DNA of 64,000 bases from assembly GCA_029531795.1 (NCBI GenBank), contig JAPEIS010000007.1, positions 992,001 to 1,056,000 of the forward strand, given 5' to 3'. Below the pieces are notes generated by a model, which made no database searches, was not told the origin of the DNA, and saw only the letters and a program-made list of their open reading frames with translations. The stretch's first letter is position 1; each line of letters begins with the position of its first letter. The DNA is from Sclerotinia nivalis (Eukaryota; Ascomycota; Leotiomycetes; Helotiales; Sclerotiniaceae). This document shows, piece after piece, positions 34,572 through 46,892 of the stretch. A program made the position numbers and the translations under genes.

Positions 34572-37289
34572 ATGTCTCGATTCTTCCGCGGTGACAGTTC
34601 CAGCGAGAGCAGCTCCGATGAGGAGGAGGATCTCTATTCAGACGGCGAAGAAGTTCAAGAGCAACCCGAAGAAGAATCTGAAGAAGATGATTCGGAGGAG
34701 GACGATGATGATGATGACTCCGATTCCAGCAGCGATGATGGAGTTGGCAAAAAGACCGGCGCGAACGCTTTCTTGAAAGACGACTCCGATTCCGATAGTG
34801 AGAGCAGTGGAGATGAGGGAGTAAAGGTCGTAAAGTCTGCGAAGAACAAGCGATTCGAAGAACTTGAGGCGACTGCGAAGGCCATCGAAAATGGCGAGAA
34901 GATTAATGATTGGGGATCGATCTCGGCAGGTCAGTAGATTTTGTTAGAATTATTTCCTCGTGACATAGCTAACTATTGTATTACAGAGTTCGATAAGCTC
35001 AATCGACAGGTCGCCAAACTTTTACAATCCGGCACAACTCCAAAGGTTTACATCAAAGCAATCGCCGAGTTGGAGGATTTCATGAATGAGACCTTGGCGA
35101 AGCAGAAGGTGACGCCAAAGAAGATGAATGCAACCAATTCTAGAGGTTTGAATGCTGTTAAGCAAAAGCTCAAGAAGACCAGCAAGGAACATCAGAAGGA
35201 CATCGACTCTTTCAGAGCGGACAAGGATGCGTACATGGAATCAGAAGATGAGGAAGTTGTGGCACCCAAGCCAAAGAAAGCCAAGGCCTCATCTGCAGCG
35301 CAAAATCTTACCATCGACGATGATGATGATGAAGGATGGGGTACTGTTGGTAAGGGCGGACGAACTCTTCAATTCACGCCAGAGAGTATTCTTAAGCATT
35401 TGAGGACCATTCTAGAGTCCAGAGGTAAGAAGAATACCGACCGCAATGAGCAAATTAAGATCATGGAAAAGTTGTATGAAGTAGCAGCTACTCCTTACCA
35501 ACGCATCAGAGTCCTCTTGACTCTTATTTCCACGAGATTCGACATGACTACTGGTACTCAAACTTTTATGTCCCAAGAGCAATGGAAGGCAGCGGAGAAG
35601 GAATTCGCAACATTACTAAGTGTCGTCGAAACAAACCCGGAATTTGTGGTTGTGGAGACCGCGGAACCATGGGAGGATGATGAAAAGCTTCCTACGGTTG
35701 CCGATGGCGAAAAGTTCAAGATTCCAGGAAGCATAGTCTCTTTTGTTGAAAGACTCGATGACGAGCTTACAAGATCACTTCAACATATTGATCCCCATAC
35801 TGCCGAATACATCGAACGCCTTTCTGACGAGAGTGATCTTTACAACAATATTGTCAGAACTATGTTGTACCAGGAGGAAATTAGCAAGGATGGTAGCTTG
35901 ACTGAACCCCAACGCAGCTTGAACAGAGTTGTCATGAGAAGATTGGAGCACGTATACTTCAAGGTTTGTAAATCTAACTTTTATCTCAGAATCTCTACTT
36001 ATTTTTTATAGCCATCCACGGTCATCAAGATACTCGACGAAAATTGCTGGAAAGCAATTCCCGCAGAGCTCGATTCCACCATCACACCACGAGGTTCCGT
36101 TCAAGATGCCAAGACTTTGGTCAACATTCTCTGCAACTACCTCTACATCAACACCGAGGGCGAGGGACTCACCAAAGCACGGGCTATGCTTTGCCAGATT
36201 TATTTCGAAGCTCTACACGACAACTACTATAAAGCTCGTGATATGATGCTTATGTCTCATTTGCAAGAAACTATCAATTCGTTCGACGTTCACAGCCAAA
36301 TCTTGTTCAACCGTACCCTTGTTCAAGTTGGTCTCTGTGCTTTCCGAGCTGGCTTGGTGTATGAAGCTCAAACAACCCTCCAAGAAATCTGTGGTAGTGG
36401 TCGTCAAAAGGAATTGCTTGCTCAGGGTGTCATGATCCAGAGGTATAACCAAGTCACCCCAGATCAAGAACGTCTCGAAAAACAACGTCAACTTCCATTC
36501 CATATGCACATCAACCTCGAACTTCTTGAATGTGTATACCTCACCTGCAGTATGCTTCTCGAAATTCCTCTATTTGCACAAACTGGTTCATCTCCCGACG
36601 TCAAGAAGAGAATTATCAGTAAGACATACAGACGTATGCTCGAATATCATGAGCGTCAAATCTTCACTGGACCTCCTGAGAACACTAGAGATCATGTCAT
36701 GCAAGCATCAAAGGCGTTAGCTCAAGGTGAATGGAAAAAAGCAACCGATTATATTCATTCGATCAAGATTTGGGAGCTCATGTCCAAGCCTGAGGAGATT
36801 AAGGCAATGCTTTCAGCACAGATTCAAGAAGAAGGTCTCCGAACATATCTTTTCACCTACGCTCCTTATTACGATACTCTATCCGTCAACAGACTCTCAT
36901 CAATGTTTGAGCTCCCTGACCGAAAGGTTGCTGCCATTGTTAGCAAGATGATCAGTCACGAGGAACTTGCAGCCGCATTAGATCAAGTCAACTCTTCAAT
37001 TATCTTCAGAAAGGGTGTTGAGTTGAGCAGACTCCAAAGCTTAGCATTGAGCCTTAGCGACAAAGCTAGTGGCTTGATTGAAAGCAATGAGCGCACACTC
37101 GAGACAAGAACACAAGGCACAGCCAATGCTTTCGAAAGACAAGGTGGCAGAGGTGGACGTGGTGGTAACAGAGGAGGTCGTGGCGGTAACCGTGGTGGAC
37201 GTGGTGGTATCTCCAATGCTCCAAGGCAAGCTGGTGGAACACAATTCACTGGTGGTGCTTTGGGAGCTGCGGTTGGTAACAGAGCTTAA
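34572..37289 (+). CDS. NIP1: Eukaryotic translation initiation factor 3 subunit C
   Basis: Three exons: 34572-34929, 34987-35963 and 36012-37289, giving 870 residues (yeast Nip1 is about 810). The N-terminus has [20 protein letters not shown], the characteristic acidic Ser/Asp/Glu tail, and then [20 protein letters not shown]. The middle is helical, with [12 protein letters not shown] and [15 protein letters not shown]. The C-terminal half holds the PCI domain ([54 protein letters not shown]). The last 40 residues form an RGG box ([12 protein letters not shown] and repeats). eIF3c binds eIF1 and eIF5 through the acidic N-terminus and is a core of the eIF3 scaffold on the 40S subunit. Its N-terminal Ser/acidic tract is a typical CK2 substrate. 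Confidence 0.97.
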
Positions 37290-37751
37290 ATATGGATGGA
37301 TGGATGTGTTAATGCATTGGGAATGGGTTGCTTACAGCGCTGTAATTGACCCTAAGGCGTTTTAATGTAGAGCTTAGGAAAAGCTAGGTTCATGCTCCAC
37401 GAAGACAAAAGAAATGAAAATATTTGATCATATTTGAGGCTGCTTACTAGAGAACTTTTTACTCTTTAATCATTATTTTCATCTTCCCATTACACGATGT
37501 ACGATATAAACAGCACATCAAAACACACCCCTCTTAAATTATAAGCATTTGTGCCTGAGAGACTATTTGATTGTCAAATACGAACTCAGACGATGAAGAT
37601 TATGACAAGGCATCTAAACCTAAGAAATCATTTGATAGGTTGCATTTACACTCGAGTCATTCATTCATTTACCCCAGATCTCAGATCTCACTCACCCCGC
37701 ACAATTACTAGGTTGGTGGCTTTGTATACCTAGGAAGGTATGCAATAGTGG

Positions 37752-37807
37752 TACTGCTGTTACTGTACTGCTGTTACTGTACTGTTGTTACTGTACTGTT
37801 GTTACTG
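37752..37807. repeat. 14-bp minisatellite, four copies
   Basis: TACTGCTGTTACTG occurs twice, then TACTGTTGTTACTG twice, perfectly in tandem. The two variants come in blocks, which suggests stepwise duplication. Confidence 0.93.
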
Positions 37808-38718
37808 TTTGTTACATGCGCTTGTAAATTTTTGTGTAGATGTGATGAGACTGAAACATGTGTGTGTGTATGTGTGGATGTGTGAATGTGTGTATGTATG
37901 GATGGCCGTTGGAGTCTTGGAAAGTTTAGATGGGTTTGGGTACTTGGTTACTTGATTATTTGTGGGATGGGAATATCATTTGGGTTTGTATTGTGTATTG
38001 TGTTGTGTGATGTGTTATTCTATTGTTAGTAGAGGATGTGGATGGAGATGGTGATGGAGATGGTGATGGTGATGGTAAGGGGATGGGATGAGTTACTACT
38101 CTATATTGGTGGGTCTTGTATTCGAGGGAGTTTTGTGGGGTTTGTGGATCTTTGATTAAGGGATTTGAGGAGGATGTATTTTTATAGGTATAGGTAGATA
38201 TGCATATGCACTAGGGATGTACGTATGAATAAAGTATGAAGATCTCAACGAGCGATCAAATCAAATCAGGCCATCCATCTACCAGGTATTGTATTCCACA
38301 AGACAAGACAGGACAGAAAAAGTAAATGTCTGAGCAGAGAAAAGCGAAGGAAGCGGGGAAAATCAAGGTTACATCGACCTCGTATAAATAAGAATCCTGT
38401 ACAGATCTTAATACGGGGTTCGTGTTAAGGTTACAATTATGGTATTTATGGGCTCATCGTGATGGTTATTGAGGAAATGTGTATTGTACTATTGTTATTG
38501 TGGGATTATCACTGCACTGATGGGGAAGATTGGGGGACGGATGGATGTGTTGGATGTGTTGGATACGAGGTGTATCATACGTCTGCTGATTGTTTATGAT
38601 TTCTTAGGAAGGGCTTTGATGCTTTGATGTGCATGGCATGTCATATCGTATCGTATCATATCGTACTATTGTATTGTTATATGATGGATATGTGAAGTGA
38701 TGCAAGCTTCTAAATCCC

Positions 38719-38724
38719 TATAAA
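38719..38724 (+). promoter_or_regulatory. TATA box of the secreted-protein gene
   Basis: TATAAA in CCCTATAAAGCC lies 122 bp before the ATG at 38841. It is followed by a CA-rich, purine-poor leader typical of highly expressed fungal genes. The role is inferred from position. Confidence 0.5.
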
Positions 38725-38840
38725 GCCGGAGGATTCTCCTCTCTTCAGAATCTTTATATCTTCACATCCTCATATCTTTACCCCTTCAACACAACCCCCA
38801 ACAACCAAACCAAAACACCAAATCCTCACAAACAAGAAAA

Positions 38841-39979
38841 ATGTTCACCAAACCCCTCCTCCTCATCACCGCCTTCACAGCATCAGTTCTCTCTGCATCC
38901 CTCCCGGTTGAAATCAATGGGAAACGTAGTACTAGTGCTTCGAGTGCCATTCCGGATGTACAGTGGAAAGTGTCGGATTTTACTAGACGTATGTTTTGTG
39001 GTTTCTTTTTTTTTGAGCTTTGGAATTGTTTGGGAGTCTGGGTGGGATAGGGAAGAGGAATGGGATGAGGGGGAGGATGAGGATGGCGATGAGATTCGGT
39101 GGAAAGGGATGGATGGGTGGATGAATGGATAGATGGCTGGGAGGATAGGATAAAATGAATGAATGAGAAGGGAATTGGAAAAACTGCTCGAAAAGAATCT
39201 TACTAACTAGCTACACAGCATGCACAGCAACAACCTGCACCTACAATTTCACTATTAATGTAATTCCCGCCAGTGGTCCTACTGTCAATAGTGAGTTTTT
39301 CCCTCCCTCTCCCACTCCCTTCCCCTCTTCCCCCTTCATCCTCCCTCCTCTCTCCCGTTCCCCTCACCCCTTCCCTCCCCTTTCTCCCCCTCCCACCCAA
39401 CCTCCAACTAACCCCCCCGCAGTCCCATGCCTCTACAACGACACATCCAGCACACCCCCCAGCGCCGCAACCCCCCAAACGCATTCCTACTCCTCGCTCT
39501 CCTGCAGCAAAACCAGCAGCGCCTGGCAGGTAAACTGGGGGTATAACTCTGCTGGAGATTTTGCCGTCATGACAATTGTGGATACTGTTAAGGGACAGGA
39601 TGCTTTTTTGTATGTTGTTTTTTTTCTTTTAGTATTTTTTTCTATCTGTTTTTGAAAATCTTCTTCCTGCTTTTTTCTTCTCTAAATCAACTCGACTTTC
39701 CATTTCATTCAAACTCAAATTCAAGCGAACCCCTCCCTTCAACACAACAATACCCCCTCTCTCCCCCTATCCCAATCCCCTCCTTCCCCCCTATCCCAAC
39801 CCCGCAAAACCGCAAACCACACCTCTCATTCAAAAACATTCAAAAACAATCACAAAAACAATCCACAAAGACTAACCACCACTTCTCCCAAAAACAGCGG
39901 ATGGAACACCATAACCAGCACCACAAACTTCGAAGATAAAGGTCCAAATACCGTTTATGCGCTTGGTACTTTTAATTAG
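38841..39979 (+). CDS. Small secreted cysteine-containing protein
   Basis: Four exons: 38841-38988, 39219-39290, 39423-39609 and 39898-39979, giving 162 residues. The start MFTKPLLLITAFTASVLSAS is a clear signal peptide, probably cleaved near residue 19. The mature part reads DVQWKVSDFTR, then PCTATTCTYNFTINVIP, PCLYNDTSST, SLSCSKTSSAWQVNWGY and a beta-rich end (FAVMTIVDTVKGQDAFFGW, TVYALGTFN). It has four mature cysteines, two of them in the C-x5-C pair of PCTATTCT, plus N-glycosylation sequons (NFT, NDT). It resembles the general class of ascomycete small secreted beta-proteins, some of which are described as elicitors or effectors. I cannot place it in a named family. Introns of 230, 132 and 288 nt are long and strongly strand-skewed. 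Confidence 0.85.
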
Positions 39980-40944
39980 AAGTACTTATCCGGGTATTGA
40001 ATGAAGAAAGAAAGAAAGAAAGAAAGAAACGGATAATTAAACAGGTGAATATATCTGATTCTTCGACCTGAACTTCGGCCTGGACTTTTAACTTCGGTTT
40101 GGATTTCGATTTCAAACACAGATAGATCATCGACGGAATCTGGAATTGGGAATTAGGAATCTGGAATTAGGAATGAGAAAGGGAATTTGAGGGATATGCT
40201 TATTTGTTTTCTTGTTTGTTTGTTTGTTTGTTTGTTTGTTTGTTTGATTGATGGATGGATGGATGAACTTCGTTAAATTTAGGAGAAGGGAAAAAAAGAA
40301 GGGGGGGGGGGATTTTATTCTACTTTACGTAACTTAACTCACTCTACTCTTTTTCACCCTATCCTGCTCTACTCTGCTCTACTTCTGATTTACTTTCTGC
40401 AACTCCAATGTATCCGCGTTATTTTCTGAATAAGAGGATAGATGGAAATGCAAATGCAAAGACAGACAAATATATTTAAAGAAAGAAAAACCAGGATATT
40501 TTGCATTATATTGGACTGGATTGGAATAGATGGAAAGATTTATTCAAATATTCAATATCCATTCTTCTATATGAATTTCGAAGCCTTCTGAAAATCTTGA
40601 CATGTAAACGAGATCTTAATCTTGAGATGTAAACTTCACTGTACAGCTTTGAACATCAACATTAACATCAACATTAGAAAGTAAACCTGTACTAGGTAAT
40701 TTCCTGTTTATTATTCATCTATGATGACACCCCTATGCATCCCCGAAACAATCGCTAAGCCATACTGTACCATCTGGAGTACTTAAGGATATCTCCCAAC
40801 GCCCAACGCCCATCGCCAATGCATATAAATTCTATGATACAAAAGGTATTAGATCTTCCTTTACCCCCTGATTCCTGTCTCCCTATTTATTCCGCCTTTC
40901 CTGAACGCCTTGATAAAATTTCATGAAAGGTTCAATCGTGTTAA
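39980..40944. other. Convergent 3' region, secreted protein / RAD26
   Basis: No gene is seen. It has a (GAAA)n run at 40004-40029, a (TTTG)n run at 40212-40247, an 11-G run at 40301-40311 and an ACTCTGCTCTACT repeat at about 40.34-40.38 kb. Confidence 0.6.
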
Positions 40945-43900
40945 TTATTTAAATTCATCTTTCAATACCCACTTGGCTCTCATCCTACTATTCGTACCTT
41001 GCTCACAAATTGCAACTTCGGTCAATGTGTGCTTAAATTCTGCTGTCAACCGATCTGATGTGCAATATCGATCGAAATGGTTGACCACTGCCTGACTTGG
41101 TACCGAACCACCCATTCTCTTGATAAAATCGACAATCATCTTGGCAAAATCATGACGTTGACGCCCAACTGGACGGTTTGGAGTTGCAGCTCGTGAACTA
41201 TTCGAACTAGAAGGCTGTGCAATACCTTGTCTGTTTGAAAGACTTGATAAAACACTTGATGAACTTGGGCCTGCACCTCTTCGAACATTAATTGGTCTGC
41301 CCGCAGATCCATATTCTCCAGTCCAAGTAACAGTTCCAGGTGTAATACTCCTTGCTGCTTCTCCAGCACGTCTCAGTGCGGTAGCAGATTCAGCAGCAAT
41401 TCTCTTGGCTTCACGTTCAATCATTCCACGATCAGCTGCAACCTTTCTCTTTCCATTAATAATTTGATCATGTTCAAGAGCGCTATGAACTCCAGAACGA
41501 GCAAAGATACCTTCCATTAACCTGGATTCTTCGTTGTTATCTTTCTCCTTTTCCTCGGAAGGATCATTGAATTGCTCAAGCTCAGCAACTCCAGCAAGGT
41601 TGCGAAGATCGGATTCCGAATCACCTTGACCTGGATCGACGGACAAACTACGAGAGGTTGAAGGACTGGAAGTCTTGCTGAATTGAACCTCTGTGCCTTT
41701 GAACATTTCACCAGTCTCAGTAGTTCCACCATCCTGATCACCAAGGGTAAAAAGGTCATAAAGATCCTTCATAGCAAAAGTCTGTCGCTGCTTTGGGTCC
41801 TTGAGAATCTTGTTGGTGAGAAATTGCTTGAAAATTTGTCGATGGTAAATCTTCTCTTCGATCGTACCGGCAGTCATGAGTCGATATATAGTGACCTCTT
41901 TCTTTTGGCCAAGACGCCATGCACGTTCGCGAGCTTGTACGTCTGTGGATGGATTCCAATCAGGATCAAAGATAATTACTCTGTTCGCGCCAGTGAGATT
42001 AACGCCAAGGCCGCCAACTTTAGTTGTGAGAAGGAAGACATGGATATCAGGATCATTGTTGAACTGATCGACGAGAGTCTGTCTATCCTTGATTGCTGTA
42101 CCACCATCCATACGAAGATAATTGAACCCACCGAGTTTCTTGACAAATTCCTCAAGTATATCAAGCATTTGGACACCCTGACTAAAGAGAAGAGTCTTAT
42201 GCCCATAGCCCTTCCACATTTGTAGAAGTGCTTTCACAACTTGCATTTTTCCCGACTTGTTTCCATTACCCCATTTGTAATTGGGTCTGGTCTTCAATCG
42301 TTTATCCAGGAGATCTGGATGATTGCAGATCTTCCGCAAGATGTCAATACCATAAAGTGATTGACGAGTACGGTTCAAGATTGACCCCATCTCATCAGAT
42401 GCAAGAAACATTTCATATGCATCTCTTTGAGGCCTCGTAAGCTTGCAGAATAAGACTTGCTCACTCTTCTTTGGTAAATCGGCCGCAACATCAACCTTCA
42501 ATCGTTGAAGTAAGTATGGACTGATTGCATCTTTCAATGTCTCAGCACATTTAGTTGCCGTAAGAACTTGTAGATTGGTGGCGTTGGCATAACCTCCAAT
42601 TTTGATAGGTACTTCAAATGATTGTCGAAAGTTAACTAGAGTGCCTAAGCGCATAGGAAAGACGAAATCAAAGAGTGACCACAACTCTATCAACCCATTC
42701 TGCATAGGAGTACCCGAAAGAATGACTCGATTGGGTGTTCGTAGTTCTTTGCAGTAGATAGTGACAGCAGTGTTAGGGTTTCGAATTTTGTGACCCTCAT
42801 CTAATACAGCGTAATCCCAGTCAACATTGATGAGAGTATCGCTGTAAGTCTGAAGGCCAGCATATGTGGTCACCAATACGTGACCATGCTTGACAACACG
42901 GTCGACAATTTTCTGAGCCAGCTTTTGCGATTTCGGAGCTTTCTTAGTTGTTTGGCCGTAAAGAATGTCATCTTCTTCGTCCTCTAATCTGCCTTCGTTT
43001 TTAACGTTGAGCATGCCGGTTCCAGAGCTATGCAGGATTGAAACTCTAAGAGCTGGCCACCACCGATGAAACTCGTTGACCCATTGACGAAGGACAGTTG
43101 CAGGAGCAACGACAATAATTGGCTTTGTAAGCTTTTTACTGTAATGCAGACCGGCCAAAAATGATATGATCTGAATGGTCTTGCCAAGGCCCATCTCATC
43201 TCCAATAATCCCTCCAACTTGCTGATTGTAAAGTTCCGACAACCACTGAACACCGGTCTTCTGGTAGTCGAAGAGCGCAGGGAAAATATCGCCAGGCAGC
43301 TTCAGACCATTTTCAAACTGGTGATCGGGTTGTCCTGGGCATGGCTTGAACCATTCCTCCTCCAGAGAATTTTCTGCAGCTGCATCCTCCTCATTTTCAG
43401 GATTGTGTTCTAAATGCTGTCGTCGTGCAGCCCTTCGTTTCTCCACCCAATTTGCCAGACGTGCTTGATACATGTCCTCGTTACCATCATCAATGCCAGC
43501 CAAGCTTTGCGCCTCGTCTTTTCGAGCCTTGCCCGGTTTTGATCTCTTCCTCGTTGAAGTACGGGCAGTCATAAGAGCATCATCCCCATCTTCCTCATCA
43601 TAATCATCTTCTTCAACCAATTCCTCCCCTTCATCGGCTAAATGTTCAGGGGGAAAAGTATCATCTGCTGAAGATGAACGAGCAGGAGACACATCTGCGG
43701 ACGCACCATTGACGAGTCTTCTCTTTTTCCGAGGACGCAGACCAAATTCACTCTCAGTTGTACTGACTGTAGTATCTGCGACATCTGCGAAACCTGGTAG
43801 ACGAAGGTTCTGATGTGATCTAGGCTCTGCTTCGACATTTCCTGGTTCGTTGGTATCCTTCTCTTCTGCATCCATTAACGCATCGGTAAGGGCTGATTGA

Positions 43901-44704
43901 ACATGGTCGGTAGCTGCATCCGAAGTTTGTTGGAAAGGTGTGATTTTGCCCGTACGAATCAGGAATTCCCTTTGGCTCTCGTTGGGCATACGTCTGCTTC
44001 CACCAGCAACATCGGCTTCGGCATGGGTTTCATTATACTGATGTCTTTCGTCGATTCGCTTTTGTATATCGGTTATATCATTCTTGAACGCAAAAATGTC
44101 GGCTTTAATTCTTGAGATCTCGTCCACGCATCGCTGGCGCACCAATGGGTTATTCGAAAGGGTATTGAGGCGGCGTTCTTGGCTGTGTTTCTGATTCTCG
44201 AGTTTCTCAATACTATTCTTAACTTTTTCAATGCGCTTCTGATCCCGCTGATCTTCCTGCTCAATCATAACCAGATTGGCTTGGTTTGTAATATCTCGTT
44301 CAAGGTCATCCTGATTGCGAACAGTTTTGGTCAAACCTGCTAGAGCACTAGCTTCATCTTGAGGTTGCTGTTGGCCAGCCTGTTTAGAGATTATGTTAGC
44401 ACTGAAGCCCTAGAGCAGTTTCAGCGTATGGGATGATTTCGGATACTGTAAAGTCGGAAATTGTGGAAGGGAGCTATCTTTATCTTACCAGTCTTCCCGA
44501 CCCAAAGTTTTGATCTTTTGTGTCCGCATCATTATCGCTGAGAAGTGCTTCATCAGCAATGACTGCTGCAGCCTCTTCAATGGTATCGGTATGTTCTCGG
44601 TGAAGTCTGACATTATGAGGCGGTGGGGACATGCTTTCAGATTTGATATGAGTCGAACGATTATGAGTATGGCGAGGTTCGGTGGATGAATCCATTCTGG
44701 ACAT
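40945..44704 (-). CDS. RAD26: SWI/SNF DNA-dependent ATPase Rad26 / CSB (ERCC6)
   Basis: Two exons: 44704-44489 and 44379-40945, giving 1216 residues. The N-terminal third has a coiled-coil segment and acidic and basic low-complexity parts, including PRKKRRL (a likely nuclear signal). The SNF2 ATPase carries motif I GDEMGLGKT (about residue 465), motif II DEGHKIRNP (about 600) and motif III LSGTPMQNGLIELWSLFDF. The helicase-C half has TTKVGGLGVNLTGANRVI and WNPSTDVQARERAWRLGQ. DEGH instead of DEAH, followed by KIRN, is typical of the CSB/Rad26 branch. The protein acts with RNA polymerase II stalled at lesions and starts transcription-coupled nucleotide excision repair. The C-terminus (FAKMIVDFIKRMGGSVPSQA) looks like a folded winged-helix domain. 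Confidence 0.95.
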
Positions 44705-46330
44705 TCATCAAACGAAATGTTGATGAAACTGAATTAGGACAATGAAAATTATATGTCGAAGTAGGAGATATGAATCAAAATTGGGGAAATTGATTTGCGG
44801 GTGGCTGGTTAGAAGTCACAATTCCCATTTACTAGAGTTTGTATGTGGTGTATGTGTGTATGTGTGTATGTGAAGGTAAGGAGGTTGAGGGTGGAGGTGG
44901 AGGGGTGGAGGTGGAGGTGGAGGTGATCCAAGATTGGGAGGCCACTACGGTATCGAAAGTGAAGTGAATTGGGGATGTAAAGAAATCAAACCTTAGAGCT
45001 TAGAGCAGCAAGTAATTAACAGACAAGAAAGAATGAAGCCGTACTTCTGTTCTGCTACCAAAAAAAAGTGAAGTTCGATGTCTCTTCTCGCCGGCCAATG
45101 ATCTCGAATATTCATTATGGTAGAAAAAAGTTTCTACATCAGACGCTTCTCCCCGTATGCGTCATGATGGAATTTAGGTACAGTATTCGAGCTGAGGCTA
45201 GGCTAGTTGGAGTTAAAGTGGTTGTGCATTAGCTGCAGCCTTAGCCTTATTAGTAATCCACCCATCCATCAGTTTTTATGCATCTGTTTGTTGCATCTCC
45301 AACTGTTATGTAAGCTTGTACATTATTTATGTACAGAACAGAGGTAATAGTAAAAGCGCATCTCATTAATTATGAATAACATATGTAAAGTGGATTGATT
45401 AGGTAATTGATCTCACCGGTGAACCTTGAGATTTCGCATTTCGCACTTTAACATGGCTGGTGCTGTGCTTGTAACGTAACTGGGCTGGGCTGGGCTGGGC
45501 TGGGATTGGGAGTCTGGGATAAACTTCAATGGACCGCCCATACTTGAGACTTGGGGGGGAATTTTTTTTATGATCAGATCAATAAGAATTCAATGCATTT
45601 GAATTAATTGATAACGTCATTAGATTACTCTTCCTGCGAAACATCTACCAATTCTTTAACAGGTAAGATACGGATATGTATGGGAATTGGCATGGCATAG
45701 CATAATGACAACGACTGGGTAGGTACCGTATAGAAGTTAAATTAATGAAGACCTGCTGTGACTAACTTACCCAGTATGAGTGGGTGACTTGTGAGTTGTC
45801 TTTCGAGATGAAAGAAAAAAGGCAAAAACGGCGAAATGATCAATATCATTGAACGAGATATTTTTTGGCTTATCTTGAGTTTGGAATATGCTACATCCAT
45901 TATACGATACCCTGGTTTCAAAATGAACAAAGACGATGATCCTTTACGATGATCCTTTCATGAAATGCCCTTGATCTCTTTTTTGGCTTCGAGATTGGGC
46001 TTCGTATTTAGCAAATTGGCTGACTGAAATTCCGCTTTGGAGCTGTACTGGTGCCCTCTCTCAGGATTTCTTCGAAGATACGGATGCATCTTTATTTGCT
46101 TGATATATTAACAACAAAAAAGCATCTCATGATCTTCTTGAAACAGTTATCCAACAGCCACTACTTGATACACTCTTAATACTAGAATCCATGAAGCTGG
46201 AAACTTGTGCCTAGAGTTTGTTTTCCAAGGTTAAGTAGTACAGTACAATACCTAGTAGACTGTAGTAGGCTAATCATCCTTTGGAACTATTTGAATCATT
46301 TGGGCAGCGTCAATCTATATAAATCCTATA

Positions 46331-46370
<40 letters not shown>

Positions 46371-46892
46371 TGTATAAATAAATTCATTTCAAATTAATCA
46401 AATCATTTCACCTTGAATATATACATTCGAATATTCTCTCATTGTTTTTGTGAGACTTACCCTCAAAACTATAAAACGTTCCCAAGCTCGCTACTCTTTT
46501 TTAGTTCACAATCCAATCCCCGGCAACGAGGGTGTGTCCTTGTGGTGTGTGAATCCATCAATTCTACGACAGTTACTAACATCATTTCCCCCCCAGTCAA
46601 CCAAGTGAATTATCTCTACACTCAAATCTCTCGACCTCCTTCATTCTTTCACCATGATATGTTGACCAAAATTTGGTATTTCATAGGCTGTTTCTGCCTC
46701 TTTTAAAGAGGTCTAATTGGTTTTATTGCGACGCGTTCCCCATCGCTTTTTGGTGAAAGACCCTTCGACAACAAGTGTGCGACATAACCGTATCTGCTTC
46801 TTTAGTATTATTACTTCAGAAGTCGACAATCGTGCCCAATAACTTCACATTCCCCCACTCAAAAGCCCGAACATCTCCACAGTATCGTCAAA
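44705..46892. promoter_or_regulatory. Long divergent intergenic region RAD26 / YAK1
   Basis: 2.2 kb between two divergent starts. It holds GGAGGT repeats (44.88-44.93 kb), four to five GGGCT repeats (45.48-45.50 kb), and a run of A followed by (TA)n at 46330-46371. A 97-codon frame at 46413-46706 lies in the presumed YAK1 leader but has no protein-like features. Stress-element candidates were not resolvable by eye. Confidence 0.5.
46330..46371. repeat. Poly-A followed by (TA)n microsatellite
   Basis: About 19 A followed by about 11 TA dinucleotides, some 520 bp before the YAK1 ATG. It is probably nucleosome-excluding. Confidence 0.93.

Larger units (their letters stand above)
37290..38840. 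other. Intergenic region eIF3c to secreted-protein gene
   Basis: About 1.5 kb with no gene. It has a 14-bp minisatellite (listed), TG-rich runs (37.86-37.90 kb), GATGGA/GATGGT repeats (38.04-38.09 kb) and ATCGTATC runs (38.64-38.67 kb). The last 120 bp are a CA-rich promoter and leader with a TATA box. Confidence 0.6.

Noticed and set aside
41683..42225. 180-codon plus frame antisense to RAD26
   Set aside because: Mirror of the conserved helicase domain on the other strand; no independent coding signal.
46413..46706. 97-codon frame upstream of YAK1, possible uORF
   Set aside because: Composition is chance-like and the transcription start is unknown, so it cannot be called an upstream reading frame.
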